Positions 33,610 through 43,083 of a DNA stretch of 64,000 bases are shown one piece after another; within the stretch, counting starts at the first letter, position 1, and every line of letters begins with the position of its first letter. Under the pieces are notes generated by a model that ran no database searches, was not told where the DNA came from, and was given only the letters and a program-made list of their open reading frames with translations. Origin of the DNA: Clostridium sp. OM02-18AC (GTDB taxonomy: Bacteria; Bacillota; Clostridia; Lachnospirales; Lachnospiraceae); assembly GCF_003481825.1 (NCBI RefSeq), contig NZ_QULW01000007.1, positions 62,001 to 126,000 of the forward strand. The letters run 5' to 3'. Both the position numbers and the translations under genes were made by a program.

Positions 33610-36600
33610 TTAGGAAATTGCTTTATTTTCTTCTGCTTTTAACTGCTTCTGTGCGGTTGCCAGCATCAGCTTGATACGGTTTAACTGGTTTACCTCGCTG
33701 GCACCCGGATCGTAGTCGACTGCGATGATGTTTGCCTCCGGGTGGGAAGCGCGCAGCTCTTTGATGACACCTTTTCCTACGATGTGGTTTGGCAGGCAGC
33801 CAAACGGCTGGGTGCAGACGATATTCTTTACGCCGCTGTGGATCAGCTCCAGCATCTCGCCGGTTAAGAACCAGCCCTCACCGGTCTGGTTGCCGAGGGA
33901 AACATAGTGTTTTGCCATATCAGCCAGATCACTGATGCGGGACGGCGGGATGAAGTTTTTGCTGGCTTCCAGCTCCTTGCGTGCAGTCTTACGGAAATAC
34001 TCTAAAAGGGAGATCCCCAGGTTGCACAGGCGGGCGGTGGAGCGCTTGCCGCCAAGGTGGTCTGCCTTGAAGTTACTGTTGTAGAAACAGTATAAAAGAA
34101 AGTCCATCAGATCCGGCATCACTGCCTCAGCACCTTCGGATTCCAGCAGGTCCACGATGTGGTTGTTGGCAAGCGGGGAGAATTTTACCAGGATCTCACC
34201 GACAATGCCGACCTTCGGCTTCTTAATATCTAACCGCGGCAGCTCGTCGAAGTCGTGGATGATTCCCTTAATGTTTCTTCTAAATTCCATCATGTTTGCG
34301 GAGCGGGTGGAAAGGCTCTTGATGCAGCGGGCTTTCCATTTTTCATGCAATGCGTTTGCGGAACCCGGAACCTTTTCGTAAGGACGGGTGGCATAGAGCA
34401 CGCGCATGAAGAGATCGCCGTAAACAACGCCCTGCATCGCTTTGGTGATCAGTCCTGGTGTGAACGTGAAGCCAGGGTTGGTTTCCATACCGTTCGCATT
34501 GACGGAGATGACCGGGATCTGAGGCATACCGGCTTTTTCCAGTGCACGGCGGATAAAGCCAATGTAGTTGGAAGCACGGCAGCCACCGCCGGTCTGGCTC
34601 ATCAGGACTGCGGTGTGGTCGAGGTCATATTTACCGGATAACAGGGCATCCATGATCTGACCGATGACGATCAGGGACGGATAGCAGGCATCGTTGTTGA
34701 CGTACTGCAGTCCGACATCGACCGCGTTTTTGCTGTCATTCTGCAGCACCTCGATCTTGTAGCCGAATGCACGGATGGCTGGTTCAATCAGCTCAAAGTG
34801 GATCGGAGACATCTGCGGGCAGAGCAGGGTATAGTCTTTCTTCATTTCCTTGGTGAAGACAACACGGTTGTAAGCGCTGGATACGACCTTGCGCTCGAAA
34901 TGCTTCTGCTGGCGCACCTTTAAGGCTGCAATCAGGGAGCGGATACGGATTCTTGCCGCACCGAGGTTATTGACCTCATCGATCTTTAATACGGTGTAGA
35001 TCTTGCCGGAGCCGGTCAGAATATCGTGTACCTGGTCGGTGGTAACGGCATCCAGACCGCAGCCGAAGGAGTTGAGCTGGATTAAATCCAGGCATTCGCT
35101 GTTCTTTACATAGGTGGCAGCGCGGTACAGTCTGGAGTGGTACATCCACTGGTCGGTGACGATGAGCGGGCGCTCTGCATCGGCCAGGTGGGAGATGGAA
35201 TCTTCCGTCAGGACTGCAAAGCCGTAGGAGGTGATCAGCTCCGGGATACCGTGGTTGATCTCCGGGTCTACGTGGTAAGGGCGGCCGGCCAGGACGATAC
35301 CGTGGCGGTCGTGTTCCTTTAACCAGGCAATGGTTTCTTCGCCTTTCTTTTCCATGTCACGGCGGGAAGCAAGAAGCTCTTCCCATGCAGTGTGTGCTGC
35401 CTTCTGGACTTCTACGGAAGAAATATGGTATTCTTTGCCGAATTCCACGATAAGCTGTTTGGTCAGCACTTCTTCGTTGGTAAATGCAAAGAACGGATTC
35501 ATAAAGTGGACATCGAACTCAGAGAGCTCTTCCACATTGTTTTTGATGTTTTCCGCGTAGGAGGTAACCATCGGGCAGTTGTAGTGGTTTCCTGCCTGCG
35601 GGGTCTCGTTGCGTTCGTACGGAATGCATGGATAGAAGATATCGCGTACACCCTGACGGATCAGCCAGGAAATATGGCCGTGCACCAGCTTTGCCGGATA
35701 GCACTCAGACTCACTCGGGATGGACTCGATGCCAAGTTCATAGATCTGTCTGGTAGACTGCGGAGACAGAATCACGCGGAATTTTAATTCCTTTAAGAAG
35801 GTAGCCCAGAACGGGAAGTTCTCGTACATGTTCAAAACACGCGGAACACCGATGGTGCCGCGGGTGGCTTCATCAGCCGGGAGCGGCTCATAGTCAAACA
35901 TCCGGTGATATTTGTAAGCGAACAGGTTCGGAATTTCTTTCTTGGCTTTTTCTTTTCCAAGACCGCGCTCGCAGCGGTTTCCGCTGACAAACTGACGTCC
36001 GCCGTCGAAACGGTTGATGGTGAGGACGCAGTGGTTGGTGCAGCCCTTGCAGCGTGCCATGGAAGTCTCATATTTTAAGGAAAGAATCCGGTCAAGCGGA
36101 AGCATGGAGGTGCCCTTTTCGTGGTTGCAGCGTTCTCTTGCGATCAGCGCGGCACCGAATGCGCCCATGATACCGGCGATGTCCGGGCGGACTGCTTCAC
36201 ATCCGGCAATCTTTTCAAAGCTTCTGAGCACGGCATCGTTGTAGAAGGTACCGCCCTGAACAACCACATGGGTGCCCAGGTCCGAAGCATTGGTGATCTT
36301 GATTACCTTAAATAATGCATTTTTGATGACCGAGTAAGCAAGACCGGCAGAGATATCGGCTACGGTAGCGCCTTCCTTCTGTGCCTGCTTTACGTTTGAG
36401 TTCATGAATACGGTGCAGCGGGTGCCCAGGTCTGTCGGGTTCTTGGCAAAAAGCGCTTCCTTCGCGAAGTCAATGACGGAATAATTCAGGGACTTTGCAA
36501 AAGTCTCGATGAAGGAACCGCAGCCGGAAGAACATGCCTCGTTCAGCTGCACGCTGTCTACGGTATGGTCCTTGATGCGGATGCATTTCATGTCCTGTCC

Positions 36601-37869
36601 GCCAATGTCCAGGATGCAGTCTACATCCGGCTCAAAGAATGCTGCTGCGTAGTAGTGGGAGATGGTTTCAACCTCTCCTTCATCTAACATCAGGGCAGAC
36701 TTTAATAAGGCCTCGCCATAACCGGTCGAGCACGACCAGGCAATGTGTGCGGTTTCCGGAAGTATCTCTTTGATTTCAGCTATGGCACGGATCGCAGTTG
36801 CAATGGTGCTTCCGTTGTTGTTGTCATAGAAGCTGTAGAGAAGGCTTCCGTCCTCGCCGACCAGGGCCACCTTGGTGGTGGTGGAACCGGCGTCGATTCC
36901 CAGATAACAGTTGCCGCTGTATGTGGATAAGTCTCCTTTTTTTACCTGATGCTGTGCATGACGGGCCTGGAACGCATCGTAATCGGCCTGGGATGCAAAG
37001 AGCGGCTCCATACGTTTTACCTCAAACTCCATCTTGATGCCGGAGGTAAGACGTTCGATCATATCGGTCAGGGATACGGTTATGTTCTCGTCAGCATTCA
37101 TGGCTGCACCGATGGCAGCGAATAAATGGGAGTGATCCGGTGCGACAATATGGTCTGCATCCAGATTCAGGGTACGGATAAAGGCCTGGCGCAGCTCCGG
37201 CAGGAAATGCAGTGGGCCGCCGAGAAATGCCACGGTGCCGCGGATTGGTTTTCCGCAGGCAAGACCGCTGATGGTCTGGTTGACCACAGCCTGGAAAATG
37301 GATGCGGAAAGATCTTCCCTGGTAGCACCCTCGTTGATGAGCGGCTGGATATCAGATTTTGCGAAAACGCCGCAGCGGGCTGCAATCGGGTAGATCATCT
37401 GGTAATTTTTGGCATACTCGTTCAGACCGGAAGCATCGGTCTGTAAGAGGGATGCCATCTGGTCAATAAAGGAACCGGTACCGCCGGCGCAGATTCCGTT
37501 CATGCGCTGGTCGATACCGCCGGTAAAGTAAATGATCTTTGCGTCCTCGCCGCCCAGCTCAATGGCAACATCGGTCTGCGGGGCATAGTCCTGCAGGGCA
37601 GTAGCAACCGCTACAACCTCCTGGGTAAACGGAACATCTAAGTGACCGGACAGCGTCAGACCGCCGGATCCGGTAATGCTTGGGGAGACAGTCATCTCGC
37701 CAAGTTTTTCTTTTGCTCTTGATAATAAAAGAGCGAGCGTCTTCTGGATGTTAGCATAGTGGCGCTCGTAGTCGGTAAATAACATATGATGTTCGCTGTC
37801 TAAGACTGCGATTTTTACGGTAGTGGAACCAATATCGATTCCAAGGGTATTATTATGTAATAAACTCAT
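33610..37869 (-). CDS. Giant acyl-CoA dehydratase activase-type ATPase (2-hydroxyglutaryl-CoA dehydratase activator fusion)
   Basis: 1419 residues. Two ASKHA ATPase domains of the BcrAD/BadFG/HgdC family begin at GIDIGSTTVKIAVLD (residue ~10) and GIDAGSTTTKVALVGEDG (~325). Each has the cysteine-bearing dimer segment (CAGGTGSFIDQM; CSSGCGSFIETF) that coordinates the shared 4Fe-4S cluster. A further Cys cluster (CKGCTNHC, then CERG) precedes DUF2229 and an HgdB-like C-terminal region. Stand-alone activators reduce 2-hydroxyacyl-CoA dehydratases; the substrate of these giant fusions is not established. AAGGAGG stands 21 nt from the ATG, separated by a small GGGG/CCCC hairpin. Confidence 0.88.
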   Translation of the reverse strand: MSLLHNNTLGIDIGSTTVKIAVLDSEHHMLFTDYERHYANIQKTLALLLSRAKEKLGEMTVSPSITGSGGLTLSGHLDVPFTQEVVAVATALQDYAPQTDVAIELGGEDAKIIYFTGGIDQRMNGICAGGTGSFIDQMASLLQTDASGLNEYAKNYQMIYPIAARCGVFAKSDIQPLINEGATREDLSASIFQAVVNQTISGLACGKPIRGTVAFLGGPLHFLPELRQAFIRTLNLDADHIVAPDHSHLFAAIGAAMNADENITVSLTDMIERLTSGIKMEFEVKRMEPLFASQADYDAFQARHAQHQVKKGDLSTYSGNCYLGIDAGSTTTKVALVGEDGSLLYSFYDNNNGSTIATAIRAIAEIKEILPETAHIAWSCSTGYGEALLKSALMLDEGEVETISHYYAAAFFEPDVDCILDIGGQDMKCIRIKDHTVDSVQLNEACSSGCGSFIETFAKSLNYSVIDFAKEALFAKNPTDLGTRCTVFMNSNVKQAQKEGATVADISAGLAYSVIKNALFKVIKITNASDLGTHVVVQGGTFYNDAVLRSFEKIAGCEAVRPDIAGIMGAFGAALIARERCNHEKGTSMLPLDRILSLKYETSMARCKGCTNHCVLTINRFDGGRQFVSGNRCERGLGKEKAKKEIPNLFAYKYHRMFDYEPLPADEATRGTIGVPRVLNMYENFPFWATFLKELKFRVILSPQSTRQIYELGIESIPSESECYPAKLVHGHISWLIRQGVRDIFYPCIPYERNETPQAGNHYNCPMVTSYAENIKNNVEELSEFDVHFMNPFFAFTNEEVLTKQLIVEFGKEYHISSVEVQKAAHTAWEELLASRRDMEKKGEETIAWLKEHDRHGIVLAGRPYHVDPEINHGIPELITSYGFAVLTEDSISHLADAERPLIVTDQWMYHSRLYRAATYVKNSECLDLIQLNSFGCGLDAVTTDQVHDILTGSGKIYTVLKIDEVNNLGAARIRIRSLIAALKVRQQKHFERKVVSSAYNRVVFTKEMKKDYTLLCPQMSPIHFELIEPAIRAFGYKIEVLQNDSKNAVDVGLQYVNNDACYPSLIVIGQIMDALLSGKYDLDHTAVLMSQTGGGCRASNYIGFIRRALEKAGMPQIPVISVNANGMETNPGFTFTPGLITKAMQGVVYGDLFMRVLYATRPYEKVPGSANALHEKWKARCIKSLSTRSANMMEFRRNIKGIIHDFDELPRLDIKKPKVGIVGEILVKFSPLANNHIVDLLESEGAEAVMPDLMDFLLYCFYNSNFKADHLGGKRSTARLCNLGISLLEYFRKTARKELEASKNFIPPSRISDLADMAKHYVSLGNQTGEGWFLTGEMLELIHSGVKNIVCTQPFGCLPNHIVGKGVIKELRASHPEANIIAVDYDPGASEVNQLNRIKLMLATAQKQLKAEENKAIS

Positions 37870-38013
37870 TTGATGCGGGGAAAACCCCTGCCTCCTTATC
37901 TAAAAAGACACACTTTTTCAGAGTACAGTGCAGAGTTTAACATAAAATCTTCCATATTACAATTTATGGATGCGTAAAAATTTAGTTAAGAAATTTGGAA
38001 ACTTCTGTCAGAA
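37853..38013 (+). repeat. 161-bp direct repeat, left copy (island boundary)
   Basis: Covers the first codons and upstream region of the activase gene. It aligns without gaps to 48574-48734: 125 of 161 identical by hand count, and only 6 mismatches in the last 71 bases (TAAAATCTTCCATATTA to TTCTGTCAGAA). The two copies bracket the LacI-LarA-ABC-flavoprotein segment. Confidence 0.82.
37873..37896 (-). promoter_or_regulatory. Ribosome site with intervening hairpin, activase gene
   Basis: On the minus strand AGGAGG (37896-37891) is followed by GCAGGGGTTTTCCCCGC, a 4-6 bp stem with a TTTT loop, and then the ATG at 37869. Folding would bring the distant ribosome site to working distance, or hide it. 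Confidence 0.45.
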
Positions 38014-38020
38014 AGAAGGA

Positions 38021-39037
38021 TCATAGCTTTTTGCAGCTTCCCCTTTTTATGATGCTGTATGGAAATTCTACTTTCAGTTTACTGCTATGACCACCGTCTA
38101 CCCGGTCAAGAAGAATGCGAACTGCCATTTTGCCCATTTCCTCTAGAGGTACATGGACGCTGGAAAGCATGGGCGAAGTGTATTGGACATTTTCTACATC
38201 GTTACAGCCAATCAGGGAAATATCATCGGGGACACGGATGTTCCGGTCACGGCAGGCGCGCAATGCACCGATAGAAACCATATCATTTGCACAGAATACG
38301 GCAGTGACATCCGGAGCAGAATCTAACAGGCGCAGCATTCCCTGGTATCCTCCATCCATGGACAAAAACATGTCACTAATGATATAACGGTCATCTACGG
38401 GCAGATTTAATGATTTTACTGTTTCGCGGTATCCACGCATACGCCCTTCGTTGCTTCCAATAAAACCTATTTTTCTGTGTCCCTGTGAATAAAAATAGTT
38501 GACAACGCTACAGGTGATCTTGTAGCTGTCGCATACGATCTGATCGCAGTCTGCGTCCAGAATATTCAATCCCACATAGATAATCTTCTTGAAATAAGCT
38601 TCTAACTGGTGCAGTGTTTCCGCTTTGAAACGGCCAATGATGATCAGACAGTCGGAGGGTGTTGCTGACAGAATGGGGGACATTAGATTAGGACTTTCCA
38701 GCGCGCTGGCAGAAAACGTGTACTGCAGGATATAATTATGCTTAAATGCTTCCTGTTCTACGCTTTCCAGAATTTTTGTATAAAAAGGGTCATCTTTTGT
38801 CTCCTGGGGAGCAACTGCAAAAAGACAGTATAGTGATTTGGGCTTAAGACTCCGGTGGGAGTCGCTGCCCTGAAGCTGCCTGGCAGCCAGATTTGGCATG
38901 TAGCCCTGCTGTTTTGCAACTTCCCATATTTTCCGCCGAAGTTCCTTACTGGCAGCAGATGTATTTTCTGTATTCAGAACTCTGGAAACAGTGGAGATAG
39001 AAACACCAACCTCCGCTGCAATGTCTTTTAATGACAT
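38021..39037 (-). CDS. LacI-family repressor of the LarA/ABC island
   Basis: 338 residues. The N-terminal helix-turn-helix and hinge are canonical (MSLKDIAAEVGVSISTVSRV, then GYMPNLAARQL); the C-terminal part is a periplasmic-binding-like sensor with DCLIIIGR, AVFCANDMVSIGALRA and ISLIGCNDVE. It is divergent from the racemase-transporter operon, and two matching LacI-type operators lie between them. One is 95 bp upstream of its own start, so autoregulation is likely. The effector is presumably the imported substrate or a product. Confidence 0.93.
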   Translation of the reverse strand: MSLKDIAAEVGVSISTVSRVLNTENTSAASKELRRKIWEVAKQQGYMPNLAARQLQGSDSHRSLKPKSLYCLFAVAPQETKDDPFYTKILESVEQEAFKHNYILQYTFSASALESPNLMSPILSATPSDCLIIIGRFKAETLHQLEAYFKKIIYVGLNILDADCDQIVCDSYKITCSVVNYFYSQGHRKIGFIGSNEGRMRGYRETVKSLNLPVDDRYIISDMFLSMDGGYQGMLRLLDSAPDVTAVFCANDMVSIGALRACRDRNIRVPDDISLIGCNDVENVQYTSPMLSSVHVPLEEMGKMAVRILLDRVDGGHSSKLKVEFPYSIIKRGSCKKL

Positions 39038-39130
39038 AAAATATCCCCCTTCTGTGTCACATCAAGAATTTATGCATCATTATTAACAAGAATACCATAA
39101 ATAGAAGAAAAAGTATACATATTTACTATA

Positions 39131-39142
39131 ACAAACGTTTGT
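39131..39142. promoter_or_regulatory. LacI-type operator O1
   Basis: Perfect palindrome ACAAACGTTTGT with a central CG, the hallmark of LacI-family sites. It lies 94 bp upstream of the lacI start codon. Confidence 0.75.
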
Positions 39143-39287
39143 GTAAAAATCAAGAAATGATACAGTGAAAAATAACAAAATAATTTGTAATAAATCGAGA
39201 ATAACCGTTAAAATATCAACCAAATTTGAAAAGTATCAGTTGTGCCAATTGTTTAATAAATTTCAAAAAGCCTTTAAATACAGCAAG

Positions 39288-39299
39288 ACAAACGTTTGC
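39288..39299. promoter_or_regulatory. LacI-type operator O2
   Basis: ACAAACGTTTGC, near-perfect copy of O1, 33 bp upstream of the larA -35. Centre-to-centre distance to O1 is 157 bp, close to 15 turns of B-DNA, so DNA looping is geometrically favoured. Confidence 0.75.
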
Positions 39300-39332
39300 T
39301 TAAAAAGTTGCCCGATATTTGCGCTAAACGAA

Positions 39333-39360
39333 TTGACTAACACGAAAATTATGCTATAAT
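39333..39360 (+). promoter_or_regulatory. Promoter of the larA-ABC-flavoprotein operon
   Basis: TTGACT (39333-39338), 16-bp spacer, consensus TATAAT (39355-39360), 60 bp before the larA-type start codon. The rest of the 383-bp spacer is very AT-rich and holds the two operators. Confidence 0.8.
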
Positions 39361-39420
39361 TGTGACAAAAAGTGATGGGAAATGATGCGAAAATTGTACA
39401 AAATAACGGAGGTATCCATC

Positions 39421-40917
39421 ATGAAACATTTTGAATTTGAATATGGAGAAGGTACTTTGGGTGCCTGGTTGCCGGATAATACAGACACATTTATTCCTGG
39501 TGTTACTGTGCCGGATCCAGACTACATTCCGGAGGAGAAGCTGGAGGCTGCTTATAAAGAAAGTTTGGCTCATCCAATCGGTATGGAGCCGGTGAAAAAT
39601 CTGGTTCACAAGGGAAGCAGGGTCGTCTTTATCATTCCTGATCGTGTGAAAGGCGGAGAGCAGCCAACCAGCCACAGAAAACTGGCTGTAAAGTATATTC
39701 TGGAGGAACTTTACGGGGCAGGTGTGGAGAAAAAAGATATCCTGTTCATTATTTCTAATGGACTTCATCCCAGAAGTACAGACAAAGATGCCCTGGCAAT
39801 CTTTGGACCGGAACTGTATAAAGAGTTCTGGTATACGGGACAGATCATCAGCCACGATTCCGAGGATATGGAACATATGGTAGATCTGGGACTTACAGAC
39901 AGAGGTGATCCGGTTTTCATCAATAAATATGTGTATGAGGCAGATCTTCCGATCCTCATCGGACATGTTCAGGGAAATCCTTATGGAGGTTATTCGGGAG
40001 GTTACAAGCACAGTGCAACTGGAATTAGCAACTGGAAGAGCATTGCCAGCCACCATGTTCCCATGGTTATGCACAGGGATGATTTTACACCAGTAAACAA
40101 TGCCAGCCTCATGAGAAATAAATTTGATGAGATTTCCATGAAAATGGAAGAAAAAATGGGACATCCGTTCTTCTGCTGTGATGCGGTTTTGGATACAAAG
40201 AGTCGTCAGATTGCTATTTTTTCTGGATACGCAAAAGAAATGATGCCGTTGTCCTGGAAAGTGGCAGATAAGCGCACTTACGTACATTGGGCAGAAAAAA
40301 AATACGATGTTCTGGTGTTCGGCATGCCGCAGAAATTCCATTATGGAGATGGTATGGGAACCAATCCGATTATGATGATGCAGGCACTGTCTGCACAGGT
40401 GCTCCGGTTTAAGCGAGTCATGAGCGATAACTGCGTGATTATCTGTTCCAGTCTCTGCAACGGTTTCTTCAATGATGACAGATGGCCTTATCTGCGGGAA
40501 TGTTATGAATGGTTCCAGAGGGATGAAATGAACACGTTGCCGGATATGAACCGGTTAGGCGAATATTTTGCAACCAACGAGGAATATATCCGGAAATATC
40601 GTTTTGCAAATGCCTTCCATCCATTCCATGGTTTCTCTATGATGAGCTGCGGTCACATCGCTGAGATGAACACAAGTGCCATCTACATTGTAGGAGCTAA
40701 GGAACCTGGTTACGCAAGAGGAATGGGATTAAAGACAAGAGCTACCTTTGAGGAAGCACTGGAGGATGCGAAAAAGAAATTCGTAGGAGAGAATCCGAAC
40801 ATTCTGGCACTTCCGCAGACCTTTAAGGTTGCGGCAGTACATCTGGGCATGAAAAATCCGGATGAAGACCCAATGGATGCATACGGTCACCGCCATCAAG
40901 GCTGTGGCTGCTGTTAA
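39421..40917 (+). CDS. LarA-family nickel-pincer racemase/epimerase
   Basis: 498 residues. Residues corresponding to the LarA catalytic and cofactor set are recognisable: the His in SNGLHPRST, GHVQGNPYGGYSGGYKHSATG (His and NPN-linking Lys region) and the His in ASHHVPMV. The family uses the nickel pincer nucleotide to racemise or epimerise 2-hydroxy acids; substrates range beyond lactate. LarB, LarC and LarE, needed for the cofactor, are not in this window. The C-terminus ends HRHQGCGCC, an unusual His/Cys tail. ATG 39421 follows CGGAGG. First gene of the LacI-controlled operon. Confidence 0.85.
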   Translation: MKHFEFEYGEGTLGAWLPDNTDTFIPGVTVPDPDYIPEEKLEAAYKESLAHPIGMEPVKNLVHKGSRVVFIIPDRVKGGEQPTSHRKLAVKYILEELYGAGVEKKDILFIISNGLHPRSTDKDALAIFGPELYKEFWYTGQIISHDSEDMEHMVDLGLTDRGDPVFINKYVYEADLPILIGHVQGNPYGGYSGGYKHSATGISNWKSIASHHVPMVMHRDDFTPVNNASLMRNKFDEISMKMEEKMGHPFFCCDAVLDTKSRQIAIFSGYAKEMMPLSWKVADKRTYVHWAEKKYDVLVFGMPQKFHYGDGMGTNPIMMMQALSAQVLRFKRVMSDNCVIICSSLCNGFFNDDRWPYLRECYEWFQRDEMNTLPDMNRLGEYFATNEEYIRKYRFANAFHPFHGFSMMSCGHIAEMNTSAIYIVGAKEPGYARGMGLKTRATFEEALEDAKKKFVGENPNILALPQTFKVAAVHLGMKNPDEDPMDAYGHRHQGCGCC

Positions 40918-40949
40918 AAAGTATGAAATAAAAGAAGGGAGAAAGTATA

Positions 40950-42137
40950 ATGAGAAAGATGAAGCAGAAAGCATTGGCGATTGTGGGCGCGGCAGTTCTT
41001 ATGGGGGCATTGACTGCATGCGGAGGATCTGGAAATGCGGCTAAGACAACCGAGGCAGCAACGGATACCGAAGCAGCGAAAGAGGACACAAAGGAAGAAA
41101 AAACAGAAGCAGCAGAGGAAGGCGCAGACACTACACTGGGATTGAAACCATTGGATGAGCGCACAACCTTAAGTATTGGTTTCTTTGCAGGATCTGCGCA
41201 TTCCATGCCATGGTATGTGGCAGATGAGATGGGCTTTTTCGATGAATTGAATATTGATGTAGAATATCAGTCCTTTACCGGTGGTCCGGCCATGATGGAA
41301 GCCAGTGCAGACTGGGATGTGTGCGATGTAGGTGCTCCTGGTGTATTAAATGGTATGAAGAACTATGATATCAACATGCTTGGTGTATGCGACAACGAAT
41401 TTAACACAGCATTGTTTGTACGTCCTGATACCGATCTTGCTAAAGATCCGAAAAATCCGGATAACTGGAAAGGCAAGAAAGTTCTGTTAAACAGAGGAAC
41501 TACATTGCAGTATATGTTTATGGCATTTATGAATAGCATTGGCATTGATGATCTGGATGCTTATGGAATTGAAATCGTGGATACAGCAGTTGGAACCTGC
41601 CTGACTGCATTCCAGACTGGCGAAGGTGACGCAATGTGCGTATGGAACGCATTTGCATGCCAGGCAGAGGAAAATGGTTATGTTCGCGTAACGGATATTA
41701 AGGATTTGGGGCTGAATAATATTTCTGCTATGTGTGCAACCAAGGATGCCATCGAGAACAAGACTGAGCTGGTTGAAACTGCATTCCAGGTATATTACAA
41801 GACTTGGGAATGGTGCAATGAAAGTGAAGAGAATATGGCAAAAGCAGAAGAGCTGTTTGTACAGTCCTGCGAGGATGAGGGTGTTGCTGTCACCGAGGAC
41901 ATTGCAAAGCGCCTGATTGAAGAGTACAATTGCCCGACACTGTCTGAGGCGGTTTCTGCTATGACAACAGAGGAAGATGACCGCAATGGAAGTGGAAATA
42001 AGGTTACAAAGGCTACCAACCAGCTCTTTGAGACTCTGGACTTCTTCATCACACTGGGCAACTACACGGAGGAAGATCGTCAGACCATCCAGGATAAAGG
42101 TCTTGTAAATCCTGTTATTGCAGAAGCAGTGAAGTAG
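40950..42137 (+). CDS. ABC importer substrate-binding lipoprotein (TauA/NMT1-like)
   Basis: 395 residues. Signal peptide with lipobox LTACGG (Cys ~24), then a 40-residue Glu/Thr/Ala linker. The binding fold contains SIGFFAGSAHSMPWYVADEM, GFFDELNIDVEYQSFTGGPAM and KGKKVLLNRGTTLQYM, typical of NMT1/TauA-type proteins for small anionic ligands. Mature protein is rich in Cys for an exported protein (about seven visible), consistent with an anaerobe. Followed by a stable hairpin before the permease genes. Confidence 0.88.
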   Translation: MRKMKQKALAIVGAAVLMGALTACGGSGNAAKTTEAATDTEAAKEDTKEEKTEAAEEGADTTLGLKPLDERTTLSIGFFAGSAHSMPWYVADEMGFFDELNIDVEYQSFTGGPAMMEASADWDVCDVGAPGVLNGMKNYDINMLGVCDNEFNTALFVRPDTDLAKDPKNPDNWKGKKVLLNRGTTLQYMFMAFMNSIGIDDLDAYGIEIVDTAVGTCLTAFQTGEGDAMCVWNAFACQAEENGYVRVTDIKDLGLNNISAMCATKDAIENKTELVETAFQVYYKTWEWCNESEENMAKAEELFVQSCEDEGVAVTEDIAKRLIEEYNCPTLSEAVSAMTTEEDDRNGSGNKVTKATNQLFETLDFFITLGNYTEEDRQTIQDKGLVNPVIAEAVK

Positions 42138-42183
42138 TAATTGTACATTGTGAGCCCGAAAATGTTTCCGGGTAAATAAAAAA

Positions 42184-42221
42184 GAGGGAGCGGATGATAC
42201 GAAAGGAAAATCCGTTCCCTC
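42184..42221 (+). other. Intercistronic hairpin after the binding-protein gene
   Basis: GAGGGAGCGGA pairs with TCCGTTCCCTC (one G-T pair) around a 16-nt loop, without a T-run. Likely stabilises or partially terminates mRNA so that the binding protein is made in excess of the membrane parts. Confidence 0.6.
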
Positions 42222-42246
42222 ACTTAAATGAAGGAGGGATTACAGC

Positions 42247-43083
42247 ATGAGTGACCAAAACGTACACCGGCTGTCAAACGAAGAACGTGTTGCCAAAGTG
42301 CAGACGGAAAAGAGAAAAAATGACTTTCAGATGGCGATGCTTTCGGCTATTGGCGTATTGGCTTTCCTGCTGATCTGGCAGTTGGCGGTTGCGTCTGGGT
42401 TCCTTCCCAGCAGATATGTTCCGATGCCGTCTGAGGTTGTGAAATTGTTTTTTGTAAAATTAACGGATCCCAATCCGGATGGAGCAGTCCTGGGAGCTCA
42501 TATTGTAGCAAGCCTTCAGGTTGCCTTATCAGGATTTTTCCTGGCTATTATCATTGGCGTTCCGTTGGGACTGTGCATGGGATGGTTTCGGGGATTTGAC
42601 AGTTTTATGCGTCCTATATTTGAAATTCTGCGTCCTATTCCGCCAGTATCATGGATTCCCATTACCATTATCTGGATGGGGCTGGGACTGAAGGCAAAAG
42701 CTTTTATCGTATTTTTTTCCGCATTTGTTCCATGCGTCATCAATTCCTACACAGGAATCCGCCAGACAAGTGAAGCCCTCATCAATGTGGGAAAAATTTG
42801 CGGTGCTTCTAATTTCACTATTTTCCGTACAATCGGGATTCCATCTGCTATGACGATGACCTTTGCGGGAATCCGTGTAGCGCTGGGCAATGCCTGGGCT
42901 ACCTTAGTAGCAGCAGAGATGCTGGCGGCAAATCTGGGACTCGGATATATGATTCAGCAAGGTCGCTCTTTTGCGAGACCAGATATCATCATCCTGGGCA
43001 TTGTGGTAATCGGAGCACTTGGTGTAGTATTCACTTGGCTGTTAGGCCTTGTTGAAGGAAAGGTTCTGGGGTGGAAAAAATGA
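42247..43083 (+). CDS. ABC importer permease 1 (TauC/SsuC-like)
   Basis: 278 residues. Six or so helices beginning FQMAMLSAIGVLAFLLIWQL; conserved LRPIPPVSWIPITIIWMGLG and the EAA-type coupling loop ALINVGKICGASNFTIFRTI (about residues 178-197). ATG follows GAAGGAGGG. It ends in an ATGA overlap with the second, different permease gene, suggesting a heterodimeric membrane channel. Confidence 0.88.
   Translation: MSDQNVHRLSNEERVAKVQTEKRKNDFQMAMLSAIGVLAFLLIWQLAVASGFLPSRYVPMPSEVVKLFFVKLTDPNPDGAVLGAHIVASLQVALSGFFLAIIIGVPLGLCMGWFRGFDSFMRPIFEILRPIPPVSWIPITIIWMGLGLKAKAFIVFFSAFVPCVINSYTGIRQTSEALINVGKICGASNFTIFRTIGIPSAMTMTFAGIRVALGNAWATLVAAEMLAANLGLGYMIQQGRSFARPDIIILGIVVIGALGVVFTWLLGLVEGKVLGWKK

Noticed and set aside
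39165..39359. 64-codon ORF between the two LacI operators
   Set aside because: GTG start without a ribosome site, spans the promoter -35 and -10, composition follows the AT-rich spacer, no recognisable protein features.
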